This document shows positions 27,793 to 38,378 of a stretch of DNA of 61,901 bases, piece after piece; position 1 is the stretch's first letter; the number at the start of each line of letters is the position of its first letter. The position numbers and the translations under genes are program-made. A model generated the notes under the pieces. It was not told the origin of the DNA. It ran no database searches and saw only the letters and a program-made list of their open reading frames with translations. The DNA is taken from NCBI GenBank assembly GCA_944320665.1, contig CALUII010000004.1, positions 1 through 61,901 of the forward strand, given 5' to 3'. The DNA is from an uncultured Alistipes sp. Lineage in GTDB: Bacteria > Bacteroidota > Bacteroidia > Bacteroidales > Rikenellaceae.

Positions 27793-30700
27793 ATGAACGA
27801 AAACCTTCTTCTCAAGGCGCTCAACGAACGCATCCTGCTGCTCGACGGCGGTCTGGGTACGCTGATCCAGCAATACGGACTCGGTGAGGCGGACTACCGC
27901 GGCACGGAATTCGCCGACCGGCCGCACGAACTGCGCGGCTGCAACGACCTGCTGGTGCTCACGCGGCCCGACGTCATCCGCGAGATACACACCAAATACC
28001 TCCAGGCCGGATCGGACCTCATCACGACCGACAGTTTCAATGCCAACGCCCTCTCGCTGGCCGACTACGGACTCGCCGACCGCGTCTACGACATCAACCG
28101 CGCGGCCGCGGCACTGGCCCGCAGCGTGGCCGACGAATTCACGGCCCGCAACCCGCAGAAGCCGCGCTTCGTCGCCGGATCGATGGGTCCGACAAGCCAC
28201 ACGCTCTCGCTCTCAGCCGACGTCGAGTCGCCGGCAACCCGCAGCGTTACCTTCGAGACGATGGCAGCCGCCTACCGCGAGCAGGCACGCGGACTGATCG
28301 ACGGCGGGGCCGACGTGCTGATGCTTGAGACCTGCTTCGACGCGCTCAATGCCAAGGCAGCCATCTACGCACTCGAGGGGCTCTTTGCCGAACGCGGACG
28401 CCGCACGCCGCTGATCGTCTCCGGCACACTCACCTCGTCGGGCCGCACGCTGGCCGGGCAGACCGTCGAGGCCTTCTATACGTCGATTGCCCATGCCGCA
28501 CCGCTGGCCGTAAGTCTCAACTGCTCGTTCGGTGCCCGGGCCCTGCTGCCCTATCTCGAACAACTGGCCGCCGTGGCCGAGACCCGCATGGCGGTCTATC
28601 CCAACGCCGGACTGCCAAACGTACTGGGCGGATACGACGAGACTCCCGAGATGTTTGCCCGCGAGGTGGAGGAGTACCTGCGCCGCGGCCTGGTCAACCT
28701 GGTGGGTGGATGTTGCGGTACGACACCCGCACATATTTTCGAACTGTCGAAGATCGTCGGCCGCTACACCCCGCGCCCGCTGCCGACCCCCTCGCACACA
28801 ACCGTGCTGAGCGGTCTGGAGCCGCTGCGCGTCGTTCCCGAGGCCAACTTCATCAACATAGGCGAGCGGGCCAACGTGGCCGGCTCGGCGAAATTTGCCC
28901 GGCTGATCCGCGAGGGAGCCTACGAGGAGGCCGTGGCCGTGGCCCGTGCACAGGTCGAGGCCGGAGCACAGGTCATCGACGTCTGCATGGACGACGGACT
29001 GATCGACGGGCCGCAGGCGATGCGCACGTTCCTCAATCTGGCAGCGGCCGACCCCGAAGTGGCGCGCGTGCCGGTGATGATCGACTCGTCGAAGTGGGAG
29101 GTGCTCGAAACGGGGCTGCGCTGTATCCAGGGACGCGGCCTGGTCAACTCCCTCTCGCTGAAGGAGGGCGAGGCCGAATTCCTGCACCGCGCCGAGGAGG
29201 TACGCCGTTACGGCGCCGCGGCCGTGGTGATGCTCTTCGACGAGGAGGGGCAGGCCGACACCTACGCCCGCAAGATTGCCGTGGCCGAACGCGCCTACGG
29301 ACTGCTCACCGCACACGGATTTCCGGCCGAAGGGATCGTCTTCGATCCCAACGTACTGGCCGTTGCCACGGGTATCGAAGCACACGACGGTTATGCGCGC
29401 GACTTCATCGAGGCGGTGCGCTGGATCAAGCAGCACCTGCCCGGCGCGAAGGTCTCGGGCGGCGTCTCGAACCTCTCGTTCGCCTTCCGCGGCAACAACA
29501 CCGTGCGCGAGGCGATGCACTCGGTCTTCCTCTACCACGCCATCCAGGCCGGTATGGATATGGGCATCGTCAACCCGCAACTGCTCAAGGTATACAGCGA
29601 AATCGAACCCGAACTGCTGCAGCGCGTCGAGGATGTGATCCTCTGCCGCCGGGCCGATGCCGCCGAGCGGCTCATCGACTATGCGCAGCAGGTGAAGGCC
29701 GACGGCCCGGCTGCGACACAAACTACCGAGGAGTGGCGCTCGGGCACGCTCGAGGAACGGATCCGCTACGCCCTGCTCAAGGGCATTGCGGACCATGCGG
29801 CCGACGATGCGCTGGAAGCCTACCGCGAGCTCGGATCACCAATGGAGGTGATCGACCGGATGCTGATGCCGGCCATGGAGCAGGTGGGCGAACTCTTCGG
29901 TGCGGGAAAGATGTTCCTGCCGCAGGTGGTGAAGAGTGCCCGTGTGATGAAACGCGCCGTGGCGGCCCTTACGCCCTACATCGAGCAAGGTGCCGAAGAC
30001 GGCAGCCGCAAGGCCGGCCGCGTGCTGATCGCCACGGTCAAGGGCGACGTGCACGACATCGGCAAGAATATCGTCTCGGTGGTGATGGCCTGCAACGGCT
30101 ACGAGATCCGCGACCTCGGTGTGATGGTCGAGGCGCAGCGCATCGCCGATGAGGCGCAGGCGTGGGGTGCCGACGCCATCTGCCTGAGCGGATTGATCAC
30201 CCCGTCGCTCGACGAGATGATCCACGTCTGCGAGGAGCTGCAACGCCGCGGCATGCGCACACCGGTGGTCATCGGCGGCGCCACGACCTCCGATCTGCAT
30301 ACCGCCGTGCGCATTGCACCGGTTTATGAGGGCCCCGTAATCCACTCGACCGATGCCAGCCGCAACAACGCCATCCTGGCCCAGTTGCTGGGACCCGAAC
30401 GCGAAAAATATGTGGCACACGTGCGCAAAGAGCAGGAACGCCTGCGCACGGAATTCGAACGCAAACAACGAAGCGGCACGCTCGTGCCGATCGTCGAGGT
30501 GCGCCGCGAACGCCGAACCAAGGCACGCAATACGGTCGTGGTACCCGCGCACACGGGACGACTGGTATTCCCCGACTTCGACATCGCAGACGTCGAGGCA
30601 CTGATCGACTGGAACTTCTTCTTCCCGGCCTGGGGGCTCAAGGGGCACTACCCCGAGCTGCTGGACCATCCGGAGAAGGGACCCGAGGCCCGCAAGGTGC

Positions 30701-31410
30701 TCGACGACGCACAGGCTCTGTTGCGGCGCATGGCCGATGAACGGCTGCTGACGCTGCAGGCCGTCGTGGGCATCTTCCCGGCCCGCAGCCAGGGCGACGA
30801 CATCTGGGTGACGGACGGACGCGGACGTGAGATCCGCATGCCGATGCTCCGCAACCAGACGCAGGGTGAGGAGTACCTCTCGGCGGCCGACTTCGTGGCC
30901 CCGACGGGTGACTACGTCGGCGCCTTTGCCGCCACGGCCGGCATCGGTCTGAAGGAGTTGTGCGAACGCTTCCGCAACGACGGCGACGACTACAACGCCA
31001 TCCTCGCCAAGCTGCTCGCCGACCGCCTCACCGAGGCCTTCGCCGAACGGCTCCACTCGTTCGTCCGACGCCAGATGTGGGGCTACGAATCGGGGGCCGA
31101 ACTGACAACGGAGCAGATCCTGCGGGGCGAATACCGCGGCCTGCGTATGGCCTTCGGCTATCCGGCCACGCCGGACCACTCGCTCAAACGCGAGGTCTTC
31201 GACCTGCTGGGCGTCGAACGTACGACGCGCATGCGGCTGACCGAAAACTGGATGATCGATCCGGGCGAGGCACTGTGCGGCCTGCTCTTTGCCGATGCAC
31301 GTTATTTCTCGGTAGGAGCCATCGACACCAAACAACTGCTCGATTATGCCAAGCGTCGCGACATGACGCCCGACGAGATACGGAAACTGATTCCGAAGAA
31401 TACCTTATGA
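27793..31410 (+). CDS. metH: Cobalamin-dependent methionine synthase
   Basis: Transfers methyl from 5-methyl-THF to homocysteine through B12. All modules are present in 1205 residues: homocysteine/zinc barrel (about 1-320, Cys ligands in GGCCGTTPAHI near 306), pterin-binding barrel (about 350-610, INIGERANVAGSAKFA), cap (about 640-735), cobalamin domain with the lower-ligand DVHDIGKNI (His near 754), and the C-terminal SAM-activation domain with RMAFGYPATPDH. No cobalamin riboswitch is visible upstream. Its end overlaps metF by ATGA, so methyl-THF supply and use are coupled. Confidence 0.98.
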   Translation: MNENLLLKALNERILLLDGGLGTLIQQYGLGEADYRGTEFADRPHELRGCNDLLVLTRPDVIREIHTKYLQAGSDLITTDSFNANALSLADYGLADRVYDINRAAAALARSVADEFTARNPQKPRFVAGSMGPTSHTLSLSADVESPATRSVTFETMAAAYREQARGLIDGGADVLMLETCFDALNAKAAIYALEGLFAERGRRTPLIVSGTLTSSGRTLAGQTVEAFYTSIAHAAPLAVSLNCSFGARALLPYLEQLAAVAETRMAVYPNAGLPNVLGGYDETPEMFAREVEEYLRRGLVNLVGGCCGTTPAHIFELSKIVGRYTPRPLPTPSHTTVLSGLEPLRVVPEANFINIGERANVAGSAKFARLIREGAYEEAVAVARAQVEAGAQVIDVCMDDGLIDGPQAMRTFLNLAAADPEVARVPVMIDSSKWEVLETGLRCIQGRGLVNSLSLKEGEAEFLHRAEEVRRYGAAAVVMLFDEEGQADTYARKIAVAERAYGLLTAHGFPAEGIVFDPNVLAVATGIEAHDGYARDFIEAVRWIKQHLPGAKVSGGVSNLSFAFRGNNTVREAMHSVFLYHAIQAGMDMGIVNPQLLKVYSEIEPELLQRVEDVILCRRADAAERLIDYAQQVKADGPAATQTTEEWRSGTLEERIRYALLKGIADHAADDALEAYRELGSPMEVIDRMLMPAMEQVGELFGAGKMFLPQVVKSARVMKRAVAALTPYIEQGAEDGSRKAGRVLIATVKGDVHDIGKNIVSVVMACNGYEIRDLGVMVEAQRIADEAQAWGADAICLSGLITPSLDEMIHVCEELQRRGMRTPVVIGGATTSDLHTAVRIAPVYEGPVIHSTDASRNNAILAQLLGPEREKYVAHVRKEQERLRTEFERKQRSGTLVPIVEVRRERRTKARNTVVVPAHTGRLVFPDFDIADVEALIDWNFFFPAWGLKGHYPELLDHPEKGPEARKVLDDAQALLRRMADERLLTLQAVVGIFPARSQGDDIWVTDGRGREIRMPMLRNQTQGEEYLSAADFVAPTGDYVGAFAATAGIGLKELCERFRNDGDDYNAILAKLLADRLTEAFAERLHSFVRRQMWGYESGAELTTEQILRGEYRGLRMAFGYPATPDHSLKREVFDLLGVERTTRMRLTENWMIDPGEALCGLLFADARYFSVGAIDTKQLLDYAKRRDMTPDEIRKLIPKNTL

Positions 31411-32363
31411 ATGTCGTAACACTCATCCGCGAGGCTCAGGCTACGGGCCACACCCGTTTCGCCTTCGAACTGCTCCCACCCCTCAAGGGCGAAGGGGCCC
31501 GCGGCGTATACGACGCAATCGACCCGCTGGCGGAATTCGACCCGGCCTACATCAACGTGACCTTCCACCGCGAGGGCATCAAACGCACCGTGGGTCCCGA
31601 CGGCCGCATCGAGGAGCATGTTGCCCGCCGACGTCCCGGCACCGTGGGCATCTCGGCCGCCATACGCCGCAAATACGGCGTGGAGACCGTGCCGCACCTG
31701 ATCTGCGGCGGACTCTCGAAATACGATATCGAGGATGCACTGATCGACATGGATTTCCTCGGTCTGCACAACGTACTGGCGCTGCGCGGCGACAAGTCGA
31801 AGAGCGAACCCCGCTTCACACCTCATCCGCAGGGCCATGCCCATGCGGCCGACCTCGTACGACAGATCGCAGCCATGAACCGCGGCGAGTTTGTCGACGG
31901 CGAGGCCGAGGTGTGCCACCACTCGAAATTCTCGATCGGCGTGGCGGGTTATCCCGAGACCCACCTCGATGCGGCAAATCCGGAGGCGGATCTGCAACAC
32001 CTGCGCGAAAAGGTCGAGGCCGGAGCCGACTACATCGTTACGCAGATGTTCTATGACAACGGCCGTTACTTCGAATTTGTGGAGCGATGCCGACGCATCG
32101 GCATCGAGGTGCCGATCATCCCGGGCATCAAGCCCCTGGCCCAACCGCGTCACCTGACCGTCCTGCCTGCACTCTTCGGCATCACGATGCCCGAAGCATT
32201 ACGCCATGAGGTGGAGGCCCGACCGGACCGGGCTCGCGACATCGGCATCGAGTGGGCCACGATGCAGGCCCGCGAGCTGAAGGCTGCGGGCGTCCCGGTG
32301 ATCCACTTCTACACGATGGGACGCACGGACAACATCCGCCGCATCGCTCAAAACGTCTTCTGA
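31407..32363 (+). CDS. metF: Methylenetetrahydrofolate reductase
   Basis: FAD enzyme that makes 5-methyl-THF, the methyl donor for MetH. The 318-residue barrel shows FAFELLPPLKGEG near the start, YINVTFHREG, the NVLALRGDKSK segment, FSIGVAGYPETH, the FAD-binding region EAGADYIVTQMFYDN, and PIIPGIKPL. The start ATG overlaps the metH stop. Spacing to the next gene is 31 bp. Confidence 0.96.
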   Translation: MNVVTLIREAQATGHTRFAFELLPPLKGEGARGVYDAIDPLAEFDPAYINVTFHREGIKRTVGPDGRIEEHVARRRPGTVGISAAIRRKYGVETVPHLICGGLSKYDIEDALIDMDFLGLHNVLALRGDKSKSEPRFTPHPQGHAHAADLVRQIAAMNRGEFVDGEAEVCHHSKFSIGVAGYPETHLDAANPEADLQHLREKVEAGADYIVTQMFYDNGRYFEFVERCRRIGIEVPIIPGIKPLAQPRHLTVLPALFGITMPEALRHEVEARPDRARDIGIEWATMQARELKAAGVPVIHFYTMGRTDNIRRIAQNVF

Positions 32364-32394
32364 CAAGTCTCTAATAAATAAAGATCGCTGCACC

Positions 32395-33582
32395 ATGACT
32401 CACACACCTTCACCCGCGCCATCTGACTCGACGGACCAACCGCTGCAGGAGCTGCATCGACACGCCAAGGCGCCGTGCACCCCGGTAGAGTTCCGCCGGC
32501 ACCTGCACCGCTATCCCGAACGCTCGTTCGCCGAGGAGCAGACCGCCGCATTCATCGAGGAGCAGTTGCAGGCCGTCGGACTGCAAACGCGCCGTGTGGC
32601 CCGCACGGGTGTGCTGGTCTCCATCGCAGGCGAAAGGCCGCATCGCGAACGGGCCGTGGTGCTGCGGGCCGACATCGACGCCCTGCCCATCGAGGAGCAG
32701 ATCGACGTGCCGTGGCGGTCGCAGCACGAAGGAGTAATGCATGCCTGCGGTCACGACCTGCATGCCGCCGTATTGTACGGCGTACTCTTGCGGTTGACCG
32801 CCTCGCGTCGCTTCGACGGCACGGTCATCGGGCTCTTCCAGCCCGGCGAGGAGTGCAACCCGGGTGGGGCTTCGCTTGTATTGGCCGAAGATCCTTTTGC
32901 GGGATACGACGTGCGGGCCGTCATCGGCGAGCACGTCGAACCGACGCTCCCGGTGGGAACCTTCGGCTTCCGGGCCGGAAAGTACATGGCCGCCAACGAT
33001 GAACTGCGCTTCACGCTCCACGGCCGCGGAGGCCACGGAGCCCTGCGCGGCGAACTGCGCGATCCGGTCGCAGCGGCAGCCGAATTGATCACCGCCCTGC
33101 TGGCCCTCAACACGGAGGAGTGCATCCTCTCGATCGGCCGCATCGAGGCCGCCGGTGCCACGAACATCGTTCCGAACGAGGTCTATCTCGAAGGGACCCT
33201 ACGGGTTTTCGGCGAAGAGGAGCGTCACGCAGCCGAAGAGAGGATCCGCACATTGGTCCGCGAAAACGACCTGCGCCACGCCACAACGACCGAAGCCGAC
33301 ATCAACCGCGGCTATCCGTGCGTCGTGAACGACCCGGCACTCACACAACGGGCCATCGATCTGGCCCGCAGGGTGGGATACGGCGTCGAGATGCTGCCGC
33401 TGCGCACGACGGCCGAAGATTTCGGATTCTACGGCACGCGCTATCCGGCGCTCTTCTACCGTCTGGGTGTGGGTCCCCGCGCCGGACGTACACATACCGC
33501 ACAATTCTGCCCCGACGAAGGGGCCATCGACGTGGGCATCGGGTTCATGCAGGACCTGGCCCTAAATCTATTGAAAGCATGA
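32395..33582 (+). CDS. M20-family amidohydrolase
   Basis: A 395-residue metal-dependent amidohydrolase of the M20D (hippurate/N-acyl amino acid hydrolase) group. Metal and catalytic residues are in MHACGHDLHAAV, FQPGEECNPGG and IGEHVEPT, with the dimerisation (lid) domain around residues 200-300 and a late FYGTRYPALFYRLGVG segment. It has no signal peptide and is likely cytoplasmic, deacylating an N-acyl amino acid or indole-type conjugate. Its stop overlaps the rnr start (ATGA at 33579-33582). Confidence 0.88.
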   Translation: MTHTPSPAPSDSTDQPLQELHRHAKAPCTPVEFRRHLHRYPERSFAEEQTAAFIEEQLQAVGLQTRRVARTGVLVSIAGERPHRERAVVLRADIDALPIEEQIDVPWRSQHEGVMHACGHDLHAAVLYGVLLRLTASRRFDGTVIGLFQPGEECNPGGASLVLAEDPFAGYDVRAVIGEHVEPTLPVGTFGFRAGKYMAANDELRFTLHGRGGHGALRGELRDPVAAAAELITALLALNTEECILSIGRIEAAGATNIVPNEVYLEGTLRVFGEEERHAAEERIRTLVRENDLRHATTTEADINRGYPCVVNDPALTQRAIDLARRVGYGVEMLPLRTTAEDFGFYGTRYPALFYRLGVGPRAGRTHTAQFCPDEGAIDVGIGFMQDLALNLLKA

Positions 33583-35900
33583 CACACACGAATTCCACAC
33601 CGAAAAACAGACGTTCGACCCACACGCAGGCGGAACGGACGATCGATCGCAAGACACTTATCATAAAGTTGTTCCGCGAACATCCGAACAACAAGTTCTC
33701 GCTCAAGCTCCTCGCCTCGGCCTCGGGCGGTGCATCGAAGGAGGGACGGCACGAAACAGGCGATATCGTCGAGGCACTGCTCGCCGAGGGGATGATCGAA
33801 ACCACGGGACGCAACAAATTCCGCCTCGCATCGCGGCACCTGCCACACTACACGGGTACGGCCGACATGACGTCGAACGGCTCGCTCTTTGTCCATACCG
33901 ACGAACTCGAACACGACATATATATCGGTCCGCACGACACGCTTCATGCCCTCAACGGCGACCGGGTCGAGGTGGTTGTGACCCGCTCGGGTCGCAGCGG
34001 GGCCCCCGAAGGAGAGGTCGTCCGCATCGTCGAGCGCAACCGCAAGCCCTACGTCGGTATCGCCGAGGTAGGCCCCTACCAGATCTTCGTGCGCTGCAAC
34101 CCACGGCGTCTGCCGGTCGATGTCTACCTCCCCAAACGGGACTATCCCGAGGTGCAGGACGGCGAAAAGGTGGCCATCCGCATCGTCGACTGGCCGGCCG
34201 GGAGCAAGAGCCCCGTCGGCGAACTGATCGAACGGCTGGGAATGGCCGGCGAGAACGACACCGAGATGCACGCCATCCTGGCCGAATACGATCTGCCCTA
34301 CCGCTTCGAACCCGAGGTGGAGCAGGCGGCCGAGGCAATCGACGGACACATCACGGAGCACGATTATGCCGAACGGCGCGACTTCCGCCAGGTGACGACC
34401 TTCACGGTCGACCCGGCCGATGCAAAGGATTTCGACGACGCACTCTCGATCCGCCGCGTGAAGGAGGGCGTCTGGGAGGTGGGCGTGCATATTGCCGACG
34501 TCACGCACTACGTACGTCCGCACTCGACGATCGACCGCGAGGCCGAGGCACGCGGCACGTCGGTCTATCTGGTCGACCGCACCGTGCCGATGCTCCCCGA
34601 ACGGCTCTCAAATGAACTCTGCTCGCTCCGCCCGCACGAGGAGAGCCTCTGCTTCTCGGCGGTCTTCACCCTCAACGAGAACCTCGAACTGCTCGACGAG
34701 TGGTTTGGCCGCACGGTAATCTATTCGGACCGCCGCTTCACCTACGCCGAGGCGCAGGAGGTGATCGAAACCGGACGCGGCGACTATGCCGAGGAGATCG
34801 CTACGCTCAACCGGCTGGCCCAGGGGCTGCGTCGCGAACGCTTCCGCCACGGAGCCATCGCCTTCGAACGCGAGGAGGCGAAGTTCATCCTCGACGAAAA
34901 AGGCAAGCCGCTGGGCGTCTACTTCAAGGAGCAGAAAGAGGCCAACATGATGATCGAGGAGTTCATGCTGCTGGCCAACCGCCGCGTGGCGGAATTCTGC
35001 GCTCACCGTCGCACGGAGAAGGGTCGTGCCGTACCGCGGACGATGGTCTTCCGCGTACACGATACGCCGAATGAGGAGAAACTCGAACGTTTCCGGTCGT
35101 TCATCCTCCGTTTCGGCTACGTGTTCAAGGCGGCAAAAGGTCGCGCCGTAGCCAAGGAGATGAACAAACTGATGTCTGCCGTGAAGGGTAAGGTCGAGGA
35201 GAACGTCGTCTCGACGCTGGCCGTGCGCTCGATGGCCAAGGCCTACTACACGACCGACAACATCGGCCACTACGGCCTTGCCTTCCCCTACTACACGCAC
35301 TTCACGTCGCCCATCCGCCGCTACCCGGACATGATGGTACACCGCCTGCTGGCCCGCTACCTCGACGGGCAGAAATCGGCCGACAAGGAGACGCTCGAGA
35401 ACCTCTGCGCCCACGCCTCCGACCGCGAGATCGTGGCGGCCGAAGCGGAACGCGCCTCGATCAAATACAAGATGGTCGAATTCATGAAGGAGCGCATCGG
35501 ACAGGAGTTCACGGGCCACATCTCGGGCCTCACCGAACGCGGTGTTTTTGTCGAGTTGGACGAGACGCACATCGAGGGTATGGCCCCCATGCGCGACATC
35601 ATCGGCGACTTCTTCCAGTTCGATGACCAGCGGTTCGAGATCTTCGGCCTGCGTACGGGACGCCGCATGACGTTGGGCGATGCCGTGCGCGTGCGCGTAC
35701 GGCGTGCCGACCTGATGAAGCGCCAGCTCGACTTCGAGCTGCTGCCCGACGAGGGCTCCGAGACCGTCGAGGAGAAACTCGCCTCGTCGGAGGTGGGTGC
35801 CGCACGGCAGAAGGGCCAAAAGACCAAACGAGCAACCAAGGCATCACAAACCACCAAAGGTAAATCAAGTGTCAAGGGCTCGAGGAAAAGCGGCCGATAA
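33579..35900 (+). CDS. rnr: Ribonuclease R
   Basis: Processive 3'-5' exoribonuclease. The 773-residue protein has a basic N-terminus with a winged-helix segment (about residues 15-85), two cold-shock domains, the RNB catalytic domain with DPADAKDFDDALSI near residue 285 (Asp ligands) and TSPIRRYPDMMVHR, an S1 domain (about 640-720), and a lysine-rich tail. It is coupled to the upstream amidohydrolase by a 4-bp overlap and followed by a strong terminator. The start was set at this overlap; upstream sequence in the same frame is the shadow of the amidohydrolase gene. Confidence 0.96.
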   Translation: MTHTNSTPKNRRSTHTQAERTIDRKTLIIKLFREHPNNKFSLKLLASASGGASKEGRHETGDIVEALLAEGMIETTGRNKFRLASRHLPHYTGTADMTSNGSLFVHTDELEHDIYIGPHDTLHALNGDRVEVVVTRSGRSGAPEGEVVRIVERNRKPYVGIAEVGPYQIFVRCNPRRLPVDVYLPKRDYPEVQDGEKVAIRIVDWPAGSKSPVGELIERLGMAGENDTEMHAILAEYDLPYRFEPEVEQAAEAIDGHITEHDYAERRDFRQVTTFTVDPADAKDFDDALSIRRVKEGVWEVGVHIADVTHYVRPHSTIDREAEARGTSVYLVDRTVPMLPERLSNELCSLRPHEESLCFSAVFTLNENLELLDEWFGRTVIYSDRRFTYAEAQEVIETGRGDYAEEIATLNRLAQGLRRERFRHGAIAFEREEAKFILDEKGKPLGVYFKEQKEANMMIEEFMLLANRRVAEFCAHRRTEKGRAVPRTMVFRVHDTPNEEKLERFRSFILRFGYVFKAAKGRAVAKEMNKLMSAVKGKVEENVVSTLAVRSMAKAYYTTDNIGHYGLAFPYYTHFTSPIRRYPDMMVHRLLARYLDGQKSADKETLENLCAHASDREIVAAEAERASIKYKMVEFMKERIGQEFTGHISGLTERGVFVELDETHIEGMAPMRDIIGDFFQFDDQRFEIFGLRTGRRMTLGDAVRVRVRRADLMKRQLDFELLPDEGSETVEEKLASSEVGAARQKGQKTKRATKASQTTKGKSSVKGSRKSGR

Positions 35901-35955
35901 GCCTCGCCTTCTATAGAGGCCATAAGACTCCGCCTCCTTGATCAAGGAGATGCGA

Positions 35956-35996
35956 AAGCCCCCGCCGGTCGAGACCGTGCGGGGGCTTGCCTTTTC
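35956..35996 (+). terminator. rnr terminator
   Basis: GC-rich stem (35957-35965 with 35979-35987) with an inner GGTC/GACC pairing, then a T-rich tail. It also lies just downstream of the convergent ATPase operon. Confidence 0.85.
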
Positions 35997-36016
35997 TGGC
36001 TCAGGAAATGGCCGGA

Positions 36017-36469
36017 CTACTTCACAATCGACGAGATAAGGAACGTAGCCGCAACCGTCAGAATAGCGTACAGCTCAGGGAATGCAGCAAGAATCAGCGT
36101 CTTACCCATCACATCATGACCGTTTCCGACAGCGACGATACCGTTTGCGCAAACCTTGCCCTGGTAGATGGCGGCCGCCAGGTTCACGATACCCACCAGA
36201 ATACCGGCACCCAAAATGGCAGCACCCTGCACCATCGTCGGCGATGCAAGCATACCCTGCACCATGAAGAAGCAGACGAAACCATACAGGCCCTGCGAAC
36301 CCGGAAGGGCCGAAAGGATCATGTAGCTACCGAACGCACCACCGTTCTTCTTCATGGCACCCACGGCGGCCTGACCGCAGATCGAAGTGCCCACGGCGGA
36401 TGCGATACCCGCCAGACCCACCATCAGCGCTACGCCGACGTAAGCCATTACCAATGCTGTTGTTTCCAT
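36017..36469 (-). CDS. atpK: V/A-type ATPase proteolipid subunit K
   Basis: The membrane rotor subunit. The 150-residue protein is two fused helical hairpins (four membrane helices). The second hairpin holds the ion-binding glutamate in FPELYAIL; the first has SALPGSQGLYGF with Gln instead of a carboxylate, and helix 3 has AAIYQGKVC. Gln, Gln and Glu in these places match the sodium ligands known from Enterococcus hirae NtpK (Gln65, Gln110, Glu139), with Ser in place of Thr64, so sodium coupling is likely. Last gene of the operon. Confidence 0.94.
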   Translation of the reverse strand: METTALVMAYVGVALMVGLAGIASAVGTSICGQAAVGAMKKNGGAFGSYMILSALPGSQGLYGFVCFFMVQGMLASPTMVQGAAILGAGILVGIVNLAAAIYQGKVCANGIVAVGNGHDVMGKTLILAAFPELYAILTVAATFLISSIVK

Positions 36470-36521
36470 AAGAGATTGAGTTGAATTTTGATTTGTTTTA
36501 CTGATTATTTTCCATTGTTAC

Positions 36522-38378
36522 TTACTTTTCCAACTTGCGGATCGGGTCAAACGATCGGGTCGTCATCTCGAAACCGGCGTTCTTGAAGAACTCCACGAAC
36601 GTCAGACGCATCGGATGGACGAACGACGAGATCGACGACATGAAGAGGTTGATTCCGTGTCCGATCAGCAGGATCACCGTCGCACCGAGTATCTGGAGCA
36701 CCAGGGCCCACCACGGCGTGGCCGACAGGTCGCCGTCAAGCCCCGTGAGGCCGAAGGCCAGCTGGTTGAAGACCAGTGCCAGCACACCGCCCGAGAGGCC
36801 GATGGCAAAAAGACGGATGTAGGAGAGCACGTCGCTCAACAGCCCCGTGATGTTGTTGTAGGTATTCCACAGGCCCGATCCGAAGTTCACGAAGAGGTTC
36901 TTTCCGGGCGAGTTGAAGAAGAGCGTCAGCACCGCTCCGACGATCAGCGCCACGTAGAATGCCGGAGAGTTCACGGTGAATCCCGGAATAACACACCCGG
37001 GGAAGACCATCGACAAACCGCCGGCGAGGCTCGCCGAGAGCAGGATGATGAACCATCCAAGCAGACCGAGTGCATGGCGGATGCCGAAGACATGGGTCGT
37101 GTGGATGATGTTGATGGCCATACCGATCAGTATCTGCACCATTCCGAGCGCCAGGGCGATCGAGAAGAAGTCGTTCTGGAAGTCGAGGAAGCGCACCCCG
37201 CTGAAAATGGAGAGCGACGAGATCGTCATGCCGAAGAACGAGTTGGCATAGAATCCGAAGGCTACCGTCGCACCGCCGCAGAGCATCGTGAGGTTGGCCG
37301 CCTGGGCCATCTTCGCCCCGCCCTTGAGGCGCAGCAGCAGTCCCACTACGAAGAGGATGGCGCCGTAGCCCGCATCACACAAGCAGATGGCGAAGAAGAG
37401 CATGTAGAACGGTGCGAAGAAGGGGGTCAAGTCGACCGTGCCGTATTTGGGCAGGGCGTACATCGCGCCGATCAACTCGAAGAGACGCGCAAAGCGATTG
37501 TTTTTCAACTTCACGGGCGTCTCGTCCTCGGGTGTCGGGTCGCTCTTGATCCACACCACGTTGGGATACTCCGCCAGCAGGGCATCGACCCGATCCGACG
37601 TCTCCTTCTCGGCCCAGCCCTCCATGACGACCAGCGTACCGTCGGCCTCGGGATGTGCCGTTGCCTTCACGCGCACCCCCTGCAACCGCTCCTTCAGTTC
37701 GCGGGCATGGTCCGTCAGCAACTCCTCCGACGCGGCAACGCGCGAAAACTCCGCATCGAGCGCTTCGAGTTGGCGGTGATTTTCGGCAATTTGCCGCTCC
37801 GCCTCACGGATATCCATTGTCGGGGCCTTCATCTCCTGGGCATCGATCTCGACTTCCTCGCCGGGGGCCGCCACCACTACGAAATGGACATCGGCCCCTT
37901 CGTCCGCGATCGGCTCGATCGCATACCGCTCCGACCACGCCGCACGGTTCTTCTCGAAAAGGCTGCGGTTGGCCGTGAAGTAGTGCAGCACCACCCCGCG
38001 CTCGGCCAATGCGCCGAGCTCCTCGACCGAAAAGGCTCCCCACGGGCGCAACTCGTCGGCCGCTTTTTCCAGGCGCGTCAGTTCCGTACGCAATCCGTTC
38101 GCGGCACGCTGCGCCGCGACGTAGTGTTCGTAGGCCTCGGCACCCGTAGCATAAGGTTTGGCCGCCGCATCGCAGCGTCCCGACGTGCGGAATCCGGACA
38201 GGAACTCCGCGGCACGTCCATGCCCCTCGATATCGAGCAGCAGCTGGCGGTCTTCCTCGGCGGGCTCCCAGCCCGTGGTCGTAATATCCACCAACCCCAA
38301 CTCCCTCAGCCGCGCGATGAAGTCATCGCTCTGGGCGGCGTAGAGCACCAGGTCGTATTTCGACATTTTGGCGATCAT
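36522..38378 (-). CDS. atpI: V/A-type ATPase subunit I (116-kDa family)
   Basis: The membrane stator that carries the ion half-channels. The 618-residue protein has a long soluble, partly coiled-coil N-terminal half (residues 1-310) and a C-terminal half with seven or eight membrane helices, including the SDVLSYIRLFAIGLSGGVLALVFN region with the conserved arginine. It overlaps atpD by 4 bp (38375-38378). Confidence 0.93.
   Translation of the reverse strand: MIAKMSKYDLVLYAAQSDDFIARLRELGLVDITTTGWEPAEEDRQLLLDIEGHGRAAEFLSGFRTSGRCDAAAKPYATGAEAYEHYVAAQRAANGLRTELTRLEKAADELRPWGAFSVEELGALAERGVVLHYFTANRSLFEKNRAAWSERYAIEPIADEGADVHFVVVAAPGEEVEIDAQEMKAPTMDIREAERQIAENHRQLEALDAEFSRVAASEELLTDHARELKERLQGVRVKATAHPEADGTLVVMEGWAEKETSDRVDALLAEYPNVVWIKSDPTPEDETPVKLKNNRFARLFELIGAMYALPKYGTVDLTPFFAPFYMLFFAICLCDAGYGAILFVVGLLLRLKGGAKMAQAANLTMLCGGATVAFGFYANSFFGMTISSLSIFSGVRFLDFQNDFFSIALALGMVQILIGMAINIIHTTHVFGIRHALGLLGWFIILLSASLAGGLSMVFPGCVIPGFTVNSPAFYVALIVGAVLTLFFNSPGKNLFVNFGSGLWNTYNNITGLLSDVLSYIRLFAIGLSGGVLALVFNQLAFGLTGLDGDLSATPWWALVLQILGATVILLIGHGINLFMSSISSFVHPMRLTFVEFFKNAGFEMTTRSFDPIRKLEK

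Noticed and set aside
27793-27850. Possible cobalamin riboswitch before metH
   Set aside because: metH starts directly after the previous stop and the operon leader (26946-26968) is only about 20 nt, so there is no room for one.
28213-31335. Two frames of about 500 codons opposite metH
   Set aside because: They lie wholly inside the multidomain metH gene on the opposite strand and have no recognisable motif.
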